A stretch of 6,116 nt of DNA from CAYFXA01 sp964347135 (GCA_964347135.1 CAYFXA010000036.1:1-6116), one strand, 5' to 3'. Positions 1-6,116 are shown, numbered from the stretch's first letter. The notes: a model not told the origin generated them from the letters alone. Program-made: numbers and translations.

Positions 1-227
1 GAATCCTTGCCAATTTTTATTCCTGCTAATCGATAGATGAATCTTCGCCAGCACCAAAACGGACACCAACCACTGCGGTTAACCACAAAGATTTTGAAGT
101 CAAGCCACCAATTATAAAAACGCACAAAGGCCCGACGAAAGGCCTCACCTACTCCCAAAGAATTGCCGTGCTTATCAGTAAAAACAATTCCTTTTCTAGT
201 AAATTTGATATTTTCTGAATAAAGCAT
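1..227 (-). CDS. Probable hexapeptide-repeat O-acyltransferase, N-terminal part
   Basis: This gene is cut by the left edge; I translated 75 codons by hand from the ATG at 227-225. The visible protein ends in CWRRFIYRLAGIKIGKD (about 59-75). That matches the 'R-x-x-x-Y-R-L-x-G-x-x-I-G' entry into the left-handed beta-helix of WbbJ/maltose O-acetyltransferase-type enzymes, which move an acetyl or acyl group from CoA onto a sugar hydroxyl in the cytoplasm. The helix and its catalytic His would lie outside the window, so activity cannot be judged. Residues 1-50 are not recognised; they include a basic, aromatic stretch (FRRAFVRFYNWW) and then an unusual WCPFWCW cluster. The ATG shares one base with the TAA of the GT4 gene upstream (TAATG) and has an AAGGG Shine-Dalgarno site 8 nt away, so the start is well supported. 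It probably decorates the glycan built by its neighbours. The family call rests on a short motif; another beta-helix sugar-modifying enzyme is possible. Confidence 0.68.
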   Translation of the reverse strand, partial: MLYSENIKFTRKGIVFTDKHGNSLGVGEAFRRAFVRFYNWWLDFKIFVVNRSGWCPFWCWRRFIYRLAGIKIGKD

Positions 228-1318
228 TATTTCATCCCTTCCAAAACTTCAATTGTTTTTTGGGCACATTCTTGCCAACTAAATTTTTGTGCCTGTTTAA
301 GCCCTTTTCTAGCATACTCCCCTCGCTCTTTAATTGCTTCTTCGATTCCTTCAGTGATTTTTTTGGGTTGGTAGGGATCAACAACTACCCCTGCCCTACC
401 CACAATTTCAGGCAAACTGCCAGCGTTAGAAACAACCACTGGCGTCCCACAAGCCATGGCATCAAGCACCGGAATCCCAAAGCCTTCCCAAAAACTAGGC
501 ATAACAAAAACCTTTGCCCCTTTCATTAAAGCTGGGACATTGTTTTCTCCAACAAACCCAGTGAAAATAACCCTGCTCTCCAAACCTAGTTTTTTAACCT
601 CGTCATAAATCGATTTAAAGAGCCATCCTTTACGACCGGCAATAACTAATTTCAAATCCTTTGCCGCTAAATTTTTGAATGCTGCCAATAACCCTTCGAT
701 ATTCTTATTGGGTTTCAAAGTACTCAAAAAAAGTAAATAATCACCTCTAATTCGATATTGTTTTTTAGCTTTTTTAACTTTTTCCCCTTTTATCTCGATG
801 TTGAATTTTTCTTTATCATAGCCTGGATAGGTAACCGTAATTTTATTTGATTTAATCTGGTAATACTTAATTATATCATTCCTCGTCGATTTCGAGATAG
901 AGAAAATATGCCTAGCTCGTTTAAGCGACAGCCCCGTCCAGAATCTTAGCTTCCAATAAATTGGTTTAGTGAATTGTTGGGGGAAACGGATGTAGCCCAA
1001 ATCCATAATGGAAACTACTAACGGAGCAGGAGAAGCTAAAGGACAATAGTGACCAGGGTTAAAAACAACCTCAGGCTTTTGTTGATACAAAGCCCGAGGT
1101 AAGCCAAAAACATTCCATAGCTTCCGAGGACCAATCACCCGATATTGCCAATTTTTTCTTTGTTTAGGCAAATCAGGTAAAGGCTTGCTTGGAAGAAAAA
1201 CCGTGTAGTGATTCTTTTTATCTATTTGATAAATTGCTTTTATCAACTCAAAAGCATATTGGTTAGAACCAACTCGATTTTTGATATTCGCCTCGTAACC
1301 CACAAGGGCGATGTTCAT
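227..1318 (-). CDS. GT4-family glycosyltransferase with altered HD and EX7E motifs
   Basis: This 363-residue protein has the two-domain GT-B fold expected of GT4 enzymes, which transfer a sugar from a nucleotide donor to a lipid-linked or growing glycan at the inner membrane face. The N-terminal domain (about 1-175) opens with MNIALVGYEAN and has the acceptor-side loop RVGSNQYAFEL. The C-terminal domain begins at YLLFLSTLKPNKN (194-206), then AGRKGW (227-232), VIFTGFV (250-256) and EGFGIPVLD (278-286), followed by the CGTPVV and LPE segments usual in the family. Length is normal and no transmembrane segment is evident. Two positions deviate: IMD (104-106) where the paralogue upstream has LHD, and Asp286 where the second Glu of EX7E is expected. 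Family members I recall share the IMDL form, so this may mark a subfamily, not a defect. The start has a good Shine-Dalgarno site and lies 1 nt after the preceding stop. Donor and acceptor are unknown. Confidence 0.9.
   Translation of the reverse strand: MNIALVGYEANIKNRVGSNQYAFELIKAIYQIDKKNHYTVFLPSKPLPDLPKQRKNWQYRVIGPRKLWNVFGLPRALYQQKPEVVFNPGHYCPLASPAPLVVSIMDLGYIRFPQQFTKPIYWKLRFWTGLSLKRARHIFSISKSTRNDIIKYYQIKSNKITVTYPGYDKEKFNIEIKGEKVKKAKKQYRIRGDYLLFLSTLKPNKNIEGLLAAFKNLAAKDLKLVIAGRKGWLFKSIYDEVKKLGLESRVIFTGFVGENNVPALMKGAKVFVMPSFWEGFGIPVLDAMACGTPVVVSNAGSLPEIVGRAGVVVDPYQPKKITEGIEEAIKERGEYARKGLKQAQKFSWQECAQKTIEVLEGMK
236..240 (-). promoter_or_regulatory. Ribosome binding site of the acyltransferase gene
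   Basis: The coding strand reads GGAAGGGATGAAATAATG, placing AAGGG 8 nt before the ATG at 227. The site lies inside the last codons (EGMK) of the GT4 gene, consistent with translational coupling across the TAATG junction. An ATG that directly follows the site is the GT4 Met362 codon, in the other frame, and is too close to be its start. Confidence 0.6.
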
Positions 1319-1319
1319 G

Positions 1320-2816
1320 TTACTTTCCTAACTTATAGATTACTACACCTTTGGGTAGTTCCCAAGTTTTCAGAACTTCCTTTGGGCCAAAAAGATTAAC
1401 TTCCCAAATACTTATTTCCAAAGGTTCAATCTTTCCGACCTCACTGATTAGATAAAGAATTTTAGCGTTCTGATAATCCAAAACGTCCCAATCAAAAGCC
1501 TTTTTGCCATAATAGGTTTCCAAAAAGTAACGGTAATCAACCACATTGTAGTCAAATCGCCCTTTACCTAAAACTCCTGCCAAATTGAAAGAATCACCCT
1601 TTTTAATATCTTCAGCTATAACTCCGGTAACTAATTTTAAATCGTTAATTGTTCTTTTTGGTTCGGTAAAAATATCTATCTTGCCTAAATTGAAGAGAAA
1701 AAGAATTAAAAAGAACAAAGTAACGCCAACTTTCCCCCAATGAATTTGACTAAAAAGAAAACTAGCCAGAATACCAATTAATAAAAACCCAACAGGGTAA
1801 AGAAAAGTTAAATAAAATTCAAAAAAACTTCCTCGGTAAAACGAGGCAACTAAAACACCAAAAATCAAGCAAGACAAGGTCAAAAAAATACCATCCCTAA
1901 AATCTTTTTGTTTCAAATAGCTCAAAGCGCTTAAAAAGAAAATTAACAAAATAATTCCCAAAGAAATTAGTTTGTCTTTAATTCCAAAAACTATCTCAAC
2001 CAAAACTAGCCTTAATTTCTCAAATAAACCTGGAAAAAATGGTGGTGGAGGAATTTCTCCCGGAGCTCCTTGTTTAAGATAAGTTAAGATTGCCTTTATG
2101 TTCGTGAACTGATGCCGCAGGTCAAAAAAGACAAGCGGCAACATTAAAACGAAAAAAAGCAATAAGCCCGCCAGAAACCAGCGGTCAAACTTAATCTGTT
2201 TCCTGTAGAAAATTACAAATATTAACAAAACCGGTACAAAACAAGCAGCTGAATAATGGAGTTGAAGCAAAATTGCTAAGGAAAAGAAAGCCATTAACCA
2301 ACCCAAAATGTGTTTTTTTCTAACTAAAAATAAACCCCAGATAAAAAGAAGAGTGAAAAAGGGCATGGTATTAGGATTCCAGGCAAATCGAGATTGGTTA
2401 ACAACTTGGGGCTGAATCGCATAAACTAAGGCAACTAACAAAGCCAGATGATGATTTCGCCCAAAAATCTTAACTAGCCAATATAAAAGACCAACCGTCA
2501 AAACTCCTAATAAAGCAGTGGCAACATCAATGCCAACAGGATTAAGCCTGAAAATCCATAAAAATGGTGCCATTAAATAATAGTAAGCCGGCCCAGTATA
2601 AAGCCCGGCAATTGAGGTTTGAGTGCCAATCAATCGCCACTTGTGATCAACAATTATTCTCTTAATATAAAGGGCGTCTCTGGCTTGATCGTAGGTAAAA
2701 AAACCCAATTGCCAAATCCCCCACAAACGAAGAAAGGCAGCCATCAGCAAAATGAGAATAAGAAAAATTAGCGTTTTATTTTTAGTCTTTAGCCAGTTTG
2801 TAGATAAAAATTTCAT
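1320..2816 (-). CDS. GT39/PMT-like membrane glycosyltransferase, second tandem copy
   Basis: This 498-residue protein has roughly 11-13 hydrophobic segments by eye, the first at about 15-35. It resembles GT-C enzymes of the PMT_2/ArnT type, which use polyprenyl-phosphate sugars on the outer face of the membrane. The loop after the first helix carries FFTYDQARD (39-47), whose Asp43 sits where GT39 enzymes have their catalytic acidic residue. It is followed by VDHKW, TQTSI, the YYY stretch near 77-79 and NPVG near 91. Further shared motifs are AWNPNT (about 144-149), LHYS (185-188) and FDLRHQF (about 230). After the last helix (about 363-377) comes an outer domain of some 120 residues containing DYRYF and FGPKEV. 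It is clearly a paralogue of the gene just upstream but lacks part of its 240-320 loop and has PPPP at 255-258. The start lies 35 nt inside the upstream gene and has a GGAG site. Donor and acceptor cannot be told. Confidence 0.85.
   Translation of the reverse strand: MKFLSTNWLKTKNKTLIFLILILLMAAFLRLWGIWQLGFFTYDQARDALYIKRIIVDHKWRLIGTQTSIAGLYTGPAYYYLMAPFLWIFRLNPVGIDVATALLGVLTVGLLYWLVKIFGRNHHLALLVALVYAIQPQVVNQSRFAWNPNTMPFFTLLFIWGLFLVRKKHILGWLMAFFSLAILLQLHYSAACFVPVLLIFVIFYRKQIKFDRWFLAGLLLFFVLMLPLVFFDLRHQFTNIKAILTYLKQGAPGEIPPPPFFPGLFEKLRLVLVEIVFGIKDKLISLGIILLIFFLSALSYLKQKDFRDGIFLTLSCLIFGVLVASFYRGSFFEFYLTFLYPVGFLLIGILASFLFSQIHWGKVGVTLFFLILFLFNLGKIDIFTEPKRTINDLKLVTGVIAEDIKKGDSFNLAGVLGKGRFDYNVVDYRYFLETYYGKKAFDWDVLDYQNAKILYLISEVGKIEPLEISIWEVNLFGPKEVLKTWELPKGVVIYKLGK
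1326..1329 (-). promoter_or_regulatory. Ribosome binding site of the downstream GT4 gene
   Basis: The coding strand reads TTAGGAAAGTAACATG: AGGA stands 7 nt before the ATG at 1318. It is built from the final Leu-Gly-Lys codons of the preceding membrane glycosyltransferase, whose TAA is separated from this ATG by a single C. Confidence 0.65.
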
Positions 2817-4398
2817 CTTTATAGCTCCATGATTTTACTAGTTTTTGAGGACCAAACTCTCGAACCTCCATTATCTCACTTTCTAAGGGCTTTTCTATCT
2901 TTCCTTCTGAAATAAAATAGAGGGTTTGGCTTTGGCGGTAATTTTCTGGATACCAATCAAGTGGCTTCTTATGATAAAAAGCCTCGACAAAATAACGGTA
3001 GTCCAAAGCATGATGGTCCCATCTATCTGGGTCTTTGTAGCTAGCGGCAAGATTAAATTGTTCCTTGCCAACGTCCTGGCTGATGATGCGGGCAACAGCC
3101 TTAATATCTTCTAAAGTCCTGCCAGTTGTTTCGTACATCAAGCTCTGTCTAAAATTAATCCCAACCATAATTAGTAAAGACAAAGAAACCAAAATTTTTA
3201 AAAACCGGCCTTTTTTAAAAGTCCAATTCAAAAAGGCTGCCCAAAGTAAAAATGGTATTGGATAAAGAAATAAGTAATAGAAAAAGTAAACCGTTTTTTG
3301 ATGGAAACGAGAAGTGATAATTGCCACGATAAACCAAAACCAGAGAAAAGCGAGTGTCTTATCTTTAAGAGATGTAAAGAAAATTCTAGCAAGAGAAAAA
3401 ATAAAAATAATGAAGAAAATAATCTGTCCCCACCAGTAATATTTTATTATTAGGGGCTTATGAGCAATTATCGAAACTGGCGCAAACTGAAAGAAGACAT
3501 CTTTTATCCTCCCGGTAAATTCATAGGGAGCCGCCGTTCCAGAAACGCCTTTTAAAAAATAGCCTGATAAAGGAACAACAATTATCTCGTAAACTGAAGC
3601 AAGACTTGCTTCTAAAAAAGACAAGTAATCTTTATTGAAGTAATAGTTACCCTCTCGAAGAAAGTAATCAACTAAATTCTTTGACAAAATAAAGTTATGT
3701 CTAAAATCAAATAATAAAAGCGGTAAAAAGAAGAGGCTAATAATTAAAAAGGAGACAAGAATAGGCCAGACTTGTTTTTTCTTTAAGAAATAATCCACCC
3801 ACAGACAGATAACCACAGGAAATAAACAAAAAACACTATAGTGAAGACTCAAGGCATAGCCAAAAACAAAAGACATTGCCAAAAGCATCTTTATCTTTCC
3901 TGATTTCCAAAATTGATAACCTAAAATTAAAGCCAAAAGAAAGAAAAATGGTAGAGTATTTGGGTTCCAGGCTCGTCTTGATAACTCAACCACTATTGGC
4001 GACGTGGCGTAAAGAGAAGCAGCAAAAATTCCAGCTCGCTTACTGAAGAAAATTTTAGCCACAAAAAAAATTAACAAAACCGTCAAAACGCCGATAAAAG
4101 CCGTGTAAATATCGGTGCCAACTGGATTCATGCCGAAAATCCAAAGGGGAAGAGTCAAAGTATAATAATAAAGAGGGGGGAAATAAATATTGCCGATGGA
4201 ACTTTGGGGACCGAGCAAAGTCCATTTGTGGTCAACTAAAATTCTTTTGGCAATTAAAACGTCTCGAGCTTGGTCATAGGTAAAAAAATGAAGCTCACTA
4301 ATCCTATAAAAACGAAGGAAAATAGCCAGAAGGGTGATAATCGCTAAAATAGCAACCTCAAGTCTGTTTTTTTTGATGTAGCCGACGAGCTTCTTCAT
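2782..4398 (-). CDS. GT39/PMT-like membrane glycosyltransferase, first tandem copy
   Basis: This 538-residue polytopic protein is a paralogue of the next gene. A basic N-terminus (KK, KKNR) precedes the first helix (about 14-30). The first outer loop carries FFTYDQARD (38-46; Asp42 is the candidate catalytic acid), then VDHKWTLLGPQSSI (55-68), PLYYY and NPVG (91-94). AWNPNT (143-148), LHYS (185-188) and FDFRHNF (230-236) follow at nearly the same positions as in the paralogue. A larger loop (about 245-320, with NYYFNKDY and TAAPYEF) is specific to this copy. The C-terminal outer domain (about 420-538) has DYRYF (466-470), KKPLDW, LYFISEGK and FGPQKLVKSW. By family it should transfer a sugar from a polyprenyl-phosphate donor outside the membrane. 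The start overlaps the upstream GT4 gene by 41 nt. No strong Shine-Dalgarno site is seen there and no ATG, GTG or TTG occurs in the next dozen codons, so coupling is assumed. Confidence 0.85.
   Translation of the reverse strand: MKKLVGYIKKNRLEVAILAIITLLAIFLRFYRISELHFFTYDQARDVLIAKRILVDHKWTLLGPQSSIGNIYFPPLYYYTLTLPLWIFGMNPVGTDIYTAFIGVLTVLLIFFVAKIFFSKRAGIFAASLYATSPIVVELSRRAWNPNTLPFFFLLALILGYQFWKSGKIKMLLAMSFVFGYALSLHYSVFCLFPVVICLWVDYFLKKKQVWPILVSFLIISLFFLPLLLFDFRHNFILSKNLVDYFLREGNYYFNKDYLSFLEASLASVYEIIVVPLSGYFLKGVSGTAAPYEFTGRIKDVFFQFAPVSIIAHKPLIIKYYWWGQIIFFIIFIFSLARIFFTSLKDKTLAFLWFWFIVAIITSRFHQKTVYFFYYLFLYPIPFLLWAAFLNWTFKKGRFLKILVSLSLLIMVGINFRQSLMYETTGRTLEDIKAVARIISQDVGKEQFNLAASYKDPDRWDHHALDYRYFVEAFYHKKPLDWYPENYRQSQTLYFISEGKIEKPLESEIMEVREFGPQKLVKSWSYKDEIFIYKLAKD
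2825..2828 (-). promoter_or_regulatory. Ribosome binding site supporting the overlapping start
   Basis: GGAG lies 8 nt before the ATG at 2816 on the coding strand. It supports translation starting within the upstream gene, giving the 35-nt overlap, rather than at a later codon. A nearby ATG directly in front of GAG meets a TAA after two more codons and is not a start. Confidence 0.65.
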
Positions 4399-5479
4399 AA
4401 ATTTTAAGGGTTTCTCTAGCTGTTTTCTCCCAAGAAAACAGTTTTGCTCTTTCCAAGCCTGCCTTAATCAATGTTTCTCTTTTTTCAAGCGCTTCCCTTA
4501 TTCCCTGCGCAATCTCTTTAGTTTTCCGGGGGTCAACCAAAACAGCCGCTTTTCCTGCCACTTCCGGCATACTAGAGACATTCGCGGTTACCACCGGGCA
4601 ACCACAAATAAAAGCTTCTAAAATGGGTAAACCAAAGCCTTCGTAAAGCGAGGGATAGACCAAACAACTGGCACCACTGTAAAGAGCATTAATCTTCTCT
4701 CCTTCAGGAACAAAATCCGTAAAAACTATCCTCTTGTTTCCCAACGGAATTTTGATTTCTGAATAACCAATGACTACCAAACTAAGATCTAAATCACTAA
4801 CCATTTTGAAAGCCCGAATAATCCTTTTGAAATTCTTTCGTGGCTGCCAAGGAGCATTCACTAAAAGATAGTTGCCCTTGATGCCATATTCTTTTTTAAT
4901 TTTTTCTATTTTGTTCTGATTTTTTACTCTTGCCACTGTCTCGGGTGCTGCTTCATGAATAACTTTTATTCGCTTGGGTTCTATTCCCAAGATTTTCACG
5001 GCGTCTTGCTTAGTAGCCTGAGAAACAGCAATAATTAAATCTGATTCTTTTTTAACCAAATCAAGACGACGACGATGGACATTTAAAACTCGAGGATGGA
5101 CTTCTTTACCCGTTTTCAAAAAGGTCAAATCGTGAAGAGTGGTTACTTTTGCCGCTCTGGCTGAAGGCTCAACCCAATCAGAAGTGTGAAAAACATCAAT
5201 TGGGCCAATAAATCTTTCGATGGGTAAAAAACGAAATCGATTAAAAAGCGGTTCCGCTAAAGTGGGTGGCAGGGTGATGATTTTGACCTTAAAGTTCTTA
5301 TTAATTTTCTGGACTTCGCCAGCAAATTCTTGAAGCGCATCCTTTTTTCTTAAGGAACCACCCAAAAGAAAATATTGATTTTTCTTATCAATTTTAGCAA
5401 AAGCCTTAACTAAATTCCGGGTATAGAAAGAAACACCGGTCCAATGAACTATTTGACTAATATCAATTCCGATTTTCAT
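4358..5479 (-). CDS. GT4-family glycosyltransferase with canonical motifs
   Basis: This 373-residue GT-B enzyme probably extends a lipid-linked or surface glycan at the inner membrane face, using a nucleotide-sugar donor. The N-terminal domain opens with MKIGIDISQI and has the glycine-poor acceptor loop WTGVSFYTRNLV (13-24), FHTSDW (97-102) and the conserved LHD (115-117). The linker is followed by YLLVNAPWQPRKN (204-216), where the Arg-Lys pair normally contacts the donor phosphates. Then come VFTDFVPE (252-259) and EGFGLPILE (280-288) with both Glu of EX7E intact, and CGCPVV and MPEVAG. No transmembrane segment is seen; length is usual. The ATG overlaps the stop of the preceding gene as ATGA (5479-5476), with no clear Shine-Dalgarno site, so translation is probably coupled. 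Its 3' end overlaps the next gene by 41 nt. It resembles a GT4 type I remember as frequent in Microgenomates genomes. The sugar cannot be assigned. Confidence 0.92.
   Translation of the reverse strand: MKIGIDISQIVHWTGVSFYTRNLVKAFAKIDKKNQYFLLGGSLRKKDALQEFAGEVQKINKNFKVKIITLPPTLAEPLFNRFRFLPIERFIGPIDVFHTSDWVEPSARAAKVTTLHDLTFLKTGKEVHPRVLNVHRRRLDLVKKESDLIIAVSQATKQDAVKILGIEPKRIKVIHEAAPETVARVKNQNKIEKIKKEYGIKGNYLLVNAPWQPRKNFKRIIRAFKMVSDLDLSLVVIGYSEIKIPLGNKRIVFTDFVPEGEKINALYSGASCLVYPSLYEGFGLPILEAFICGCPVVTANVSSMPEVAGKAAVLVDPRKTKEIAQGIREALEKRETLIKAGLERAKLFSWEKTARETLKIYEEARRLHQKKQT
4367..4374 (-). other. A8 run in the GT4/GT39 overlap, possible slippage site
   Basis: The coding strand has eight consecutive A (CATC, A8, CAGACTTGA). 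In the GT4 frame it encodes Gln-Lys-Lys just before the stop; in the next gene's frame it encodes Lys-Lys-Asn. The downstream gene is in the +1 frame, so an mRNA with one A fewer would read CAT CAA AAA AAC AGA CTT GAG and run straight on into it. The run is plainly there; its use is speculative, since Lys-rich ends in AT-rich genomes often produce such runs. Confidence 0.3.
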
Positions 5480-6116
5480 AGTGGTTCGTAAACCCAGAGT
5501 GGAATTTGATTAAAACTAATTTCCTTTATTTTAACAAAGCCGTTTTGATTAAGCCATGAAATAGTTTTTTCTTGAGAATCAAACAGGGGAACTAAATAGC
5601 GAATGTAATAGATGGTTGCCCCTGAATAGGAAGAAAGCTTTAAGCCTAAATCTTTTTCTTTAACCGTTTGAAAGCCTTCGCTTAAACCAATTAATGGCAC
5701 CCTTCCTTTGGAATAATATTTGTAAGGCCAATTGGAGGTTTGAGAAGGCAAAATCGCTACTCTTTTCTCTTCTGAAGGCGATTCAATCAATCGGACTAGC
5801 CCTCGCCAATCCTCGCGGTGAAAATAAGGGTTAGTATAGTAAATACCTGTTGTAATTAGATTAACAAAAAGAATAAAAAAAACTAATATAATTTGCGTTA
5901 TCTTCGTTCTGATTCGAGAAATTCCCCAAATTAAAAGTAAATAAAAAGCTGGTAAAACAAGGAGTAAACGAAAAGGCTGGTAATTGGGAATAAAAAGAGA
6001 AATTAACCAGGCACAAAGAATGGGAACAGTAAACCATGACAATAAGATTAATGGCTTTTTCTTATTAACCAGTCCCCTAGCAATTATGGCTCCGTAAATT
6101 AAAAATAAAATTCCAG
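5476..6116 (-). CDS. GT39/ArnT-like membrane glycosyltransferase, C-terminal part
   Basis: This gene runs off the right edge. The frame is open from the edge to the TGA at 5478-5476, giving 212 visible residues. A TTG at 6042 could be taken as a start, but 24 in-frame codons before it encode another hydrophobic stretch (GILFLIYGAIIA), so it is internal. At least four hydrophobic segments are seen, then a soluble tail of about 120 residues. The IPNYQPFRLLLVLPAFYLLL segment resembles the late helices of ArnT/PMT_2 enzymes, where a Tyr/Arg-bearing loop precedes a helix starting near 'LP'. The tail (REDWRGLVRLIE, VAILPSQTSNWPYKYY, WLNQNGF) looks like the outer domain of such proteins. This tail differs from that of the two tandem paralogues, so it is a separate branch. 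The catalytic loop lies outside the window; another GT-C family or a related polytopic protein is possible. Confidence 0.7.
   Translation of the reverse strand, partial: GILFLIYGAIIARGLVNKKKPLILLSWFTVPILCAWLISLFIPNYQPFRLLLVLPAFYLLLIWGISRIRTKITQIILVFFILFVNLITTGIYYTNPYFHREDWRGLVRLIESPSEEKRVAILPSQTSNWPYKYYSKGRVPLIGLSEGFQTVKEKDLGLKLSSYSGATIYYIRYLVPLFDSQEKTISWLNQNGFVKIKEISFNQIPLWVYEPL

Larger units (their letters stand above)
1320..4398 (-). repeat. Tandem gene duplication of the GT39-like membrane enzymes
   Basis: The two adjacent membrane glycosyltransferases are homologous along their length. Over the 57 residues from FFTYDQARD to NPVG I count 36 identities by hand with no gap. The C-terminal domains also align (DYRYF, LY-x-IS, FGP, IYKL). 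The DNA has diverged visibly in the same region, so the duplication is old and both copies appear to be kept under selection. Confidence 0.8.

Noticed and set aside
260..529. Plus-strand open frame of 89 codons inside the second GT4 gene
   Set aside because: It lies wholly opposite a gene with clear GT4 motifs; its translation is low-complexity and resembles no family I know. Antisense shadow.
1208..1399. Plus-strand open frame of 63 codons across the GT4/GT39 junction
   Set aside because: It is antisense to the ends of two well-supported genes, with no recognisable protein features.
2036..2065. G/C-rich patch (ggtggtggagg on the plus strand) considered as a regulatory element
   Set aside because: It is explained by the proline codons of the PPPP loop in the coding strand; no pairing partner or promoter context is evident.
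2895..3265. Three short open frames (two plus, one minus) within the first tandem membrane enzyme
   Set aside because: All overlap the conserved C-terminal domain in other frames; none has a family resemblance or independent support.
4358..5478. Recoding of TGA as Gly, as in some CPR lineages (Gracilibacteria, SR1)
   Set aside because: TGA ends two genes at normal family length (4358-4360 and 5476-5478), and no gene needs an internal TGA.
6040..6042. TTG as the start codon of the rightmost gene, giving a 188-residue protein
   Set aside because: The same frame stays open for 24 more codons to the edge and encodes a further hydrophobic segment, so the gene is cut by the window.
1..6116. Search for tRNA genes, CRISPR repeats, insertion sequences, terminators and internal promoters
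   Set aside because: Nothing convincing by eye: the DNA is coding throughout, and AT-rich -10-like strings occur too often to be informative.

Overview
The window is an AT-rich, fully coding stretch of a bacterial cell-surface glycan gene cluster. Six genes all lie on the minus strand, so transcription runs from the right edge to the left edge. Both end genes are cut by the window. Only one base between the first and last gene is non-coding. Every other junction is an overlap of 1 to 41 nt, so the set reads as one translationally coupled operon that continues beyond both edges. TGA ends two of the genes at sensible family lengths, so the standard bacterial code applies. The protein styles (one GT4 opening MKIGIDISQIVHWTGVSFYT, the other opening MNIALVGYEANIKNRVGSNQ, and GT39-like membrane proteins with a short C-terminal outer domain) match what I remember from Candidate Phyla Radiation bacteria of the Microgenomates group. 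That assignment is an inference from memory, not a search result.

In order of transcription the layout is as follows. (1) 6116-5476: the C-terminal 212 residues of a multi-pass membrane protein resembling GT39/ArnT-type glycosyltransferases. (2) 5479-4358: a complete GT4 glycosyltransferase with canonical motifs. (3) 4398-2782 and (4) 2816-1320: two tandem, diverged paralogous GT39/PMT-like membrane glycosyltransferases sharing an FFTYDQARD motif and a matching C-terminal domain. (5) 1318-227: a second GT4 glycosyltransferase with two deviations at usually conserved motif positions. (6) 227-1: the N-terminus of a probable hexapeptide-repeat O-acyltransferase.

The likely division of labour, inferred from families, is this. 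The two soluble GT4 enzymes add sugars from nucleotide donors on the cytoplasmic face. The GT39-like proteins transfer sugars from polyprenyl-phosphate donors on the outer face. The acyltransferase decorates a sugar. No flippase, polymerase, polyprenyl-phosphate sugar synthase or priming transferase is visible here, and neither the sugars nor the final product can be named. I see no RNA gene, mobile element, CRISPR array, terminator or clear promoter. The observations most worth a check are the A8 run inside the 41-nt GT4/GT39 overlap, where losing one A would fuse the two genes, and the altered motifs of the second GT4. I found no evidence of a wholly new system.
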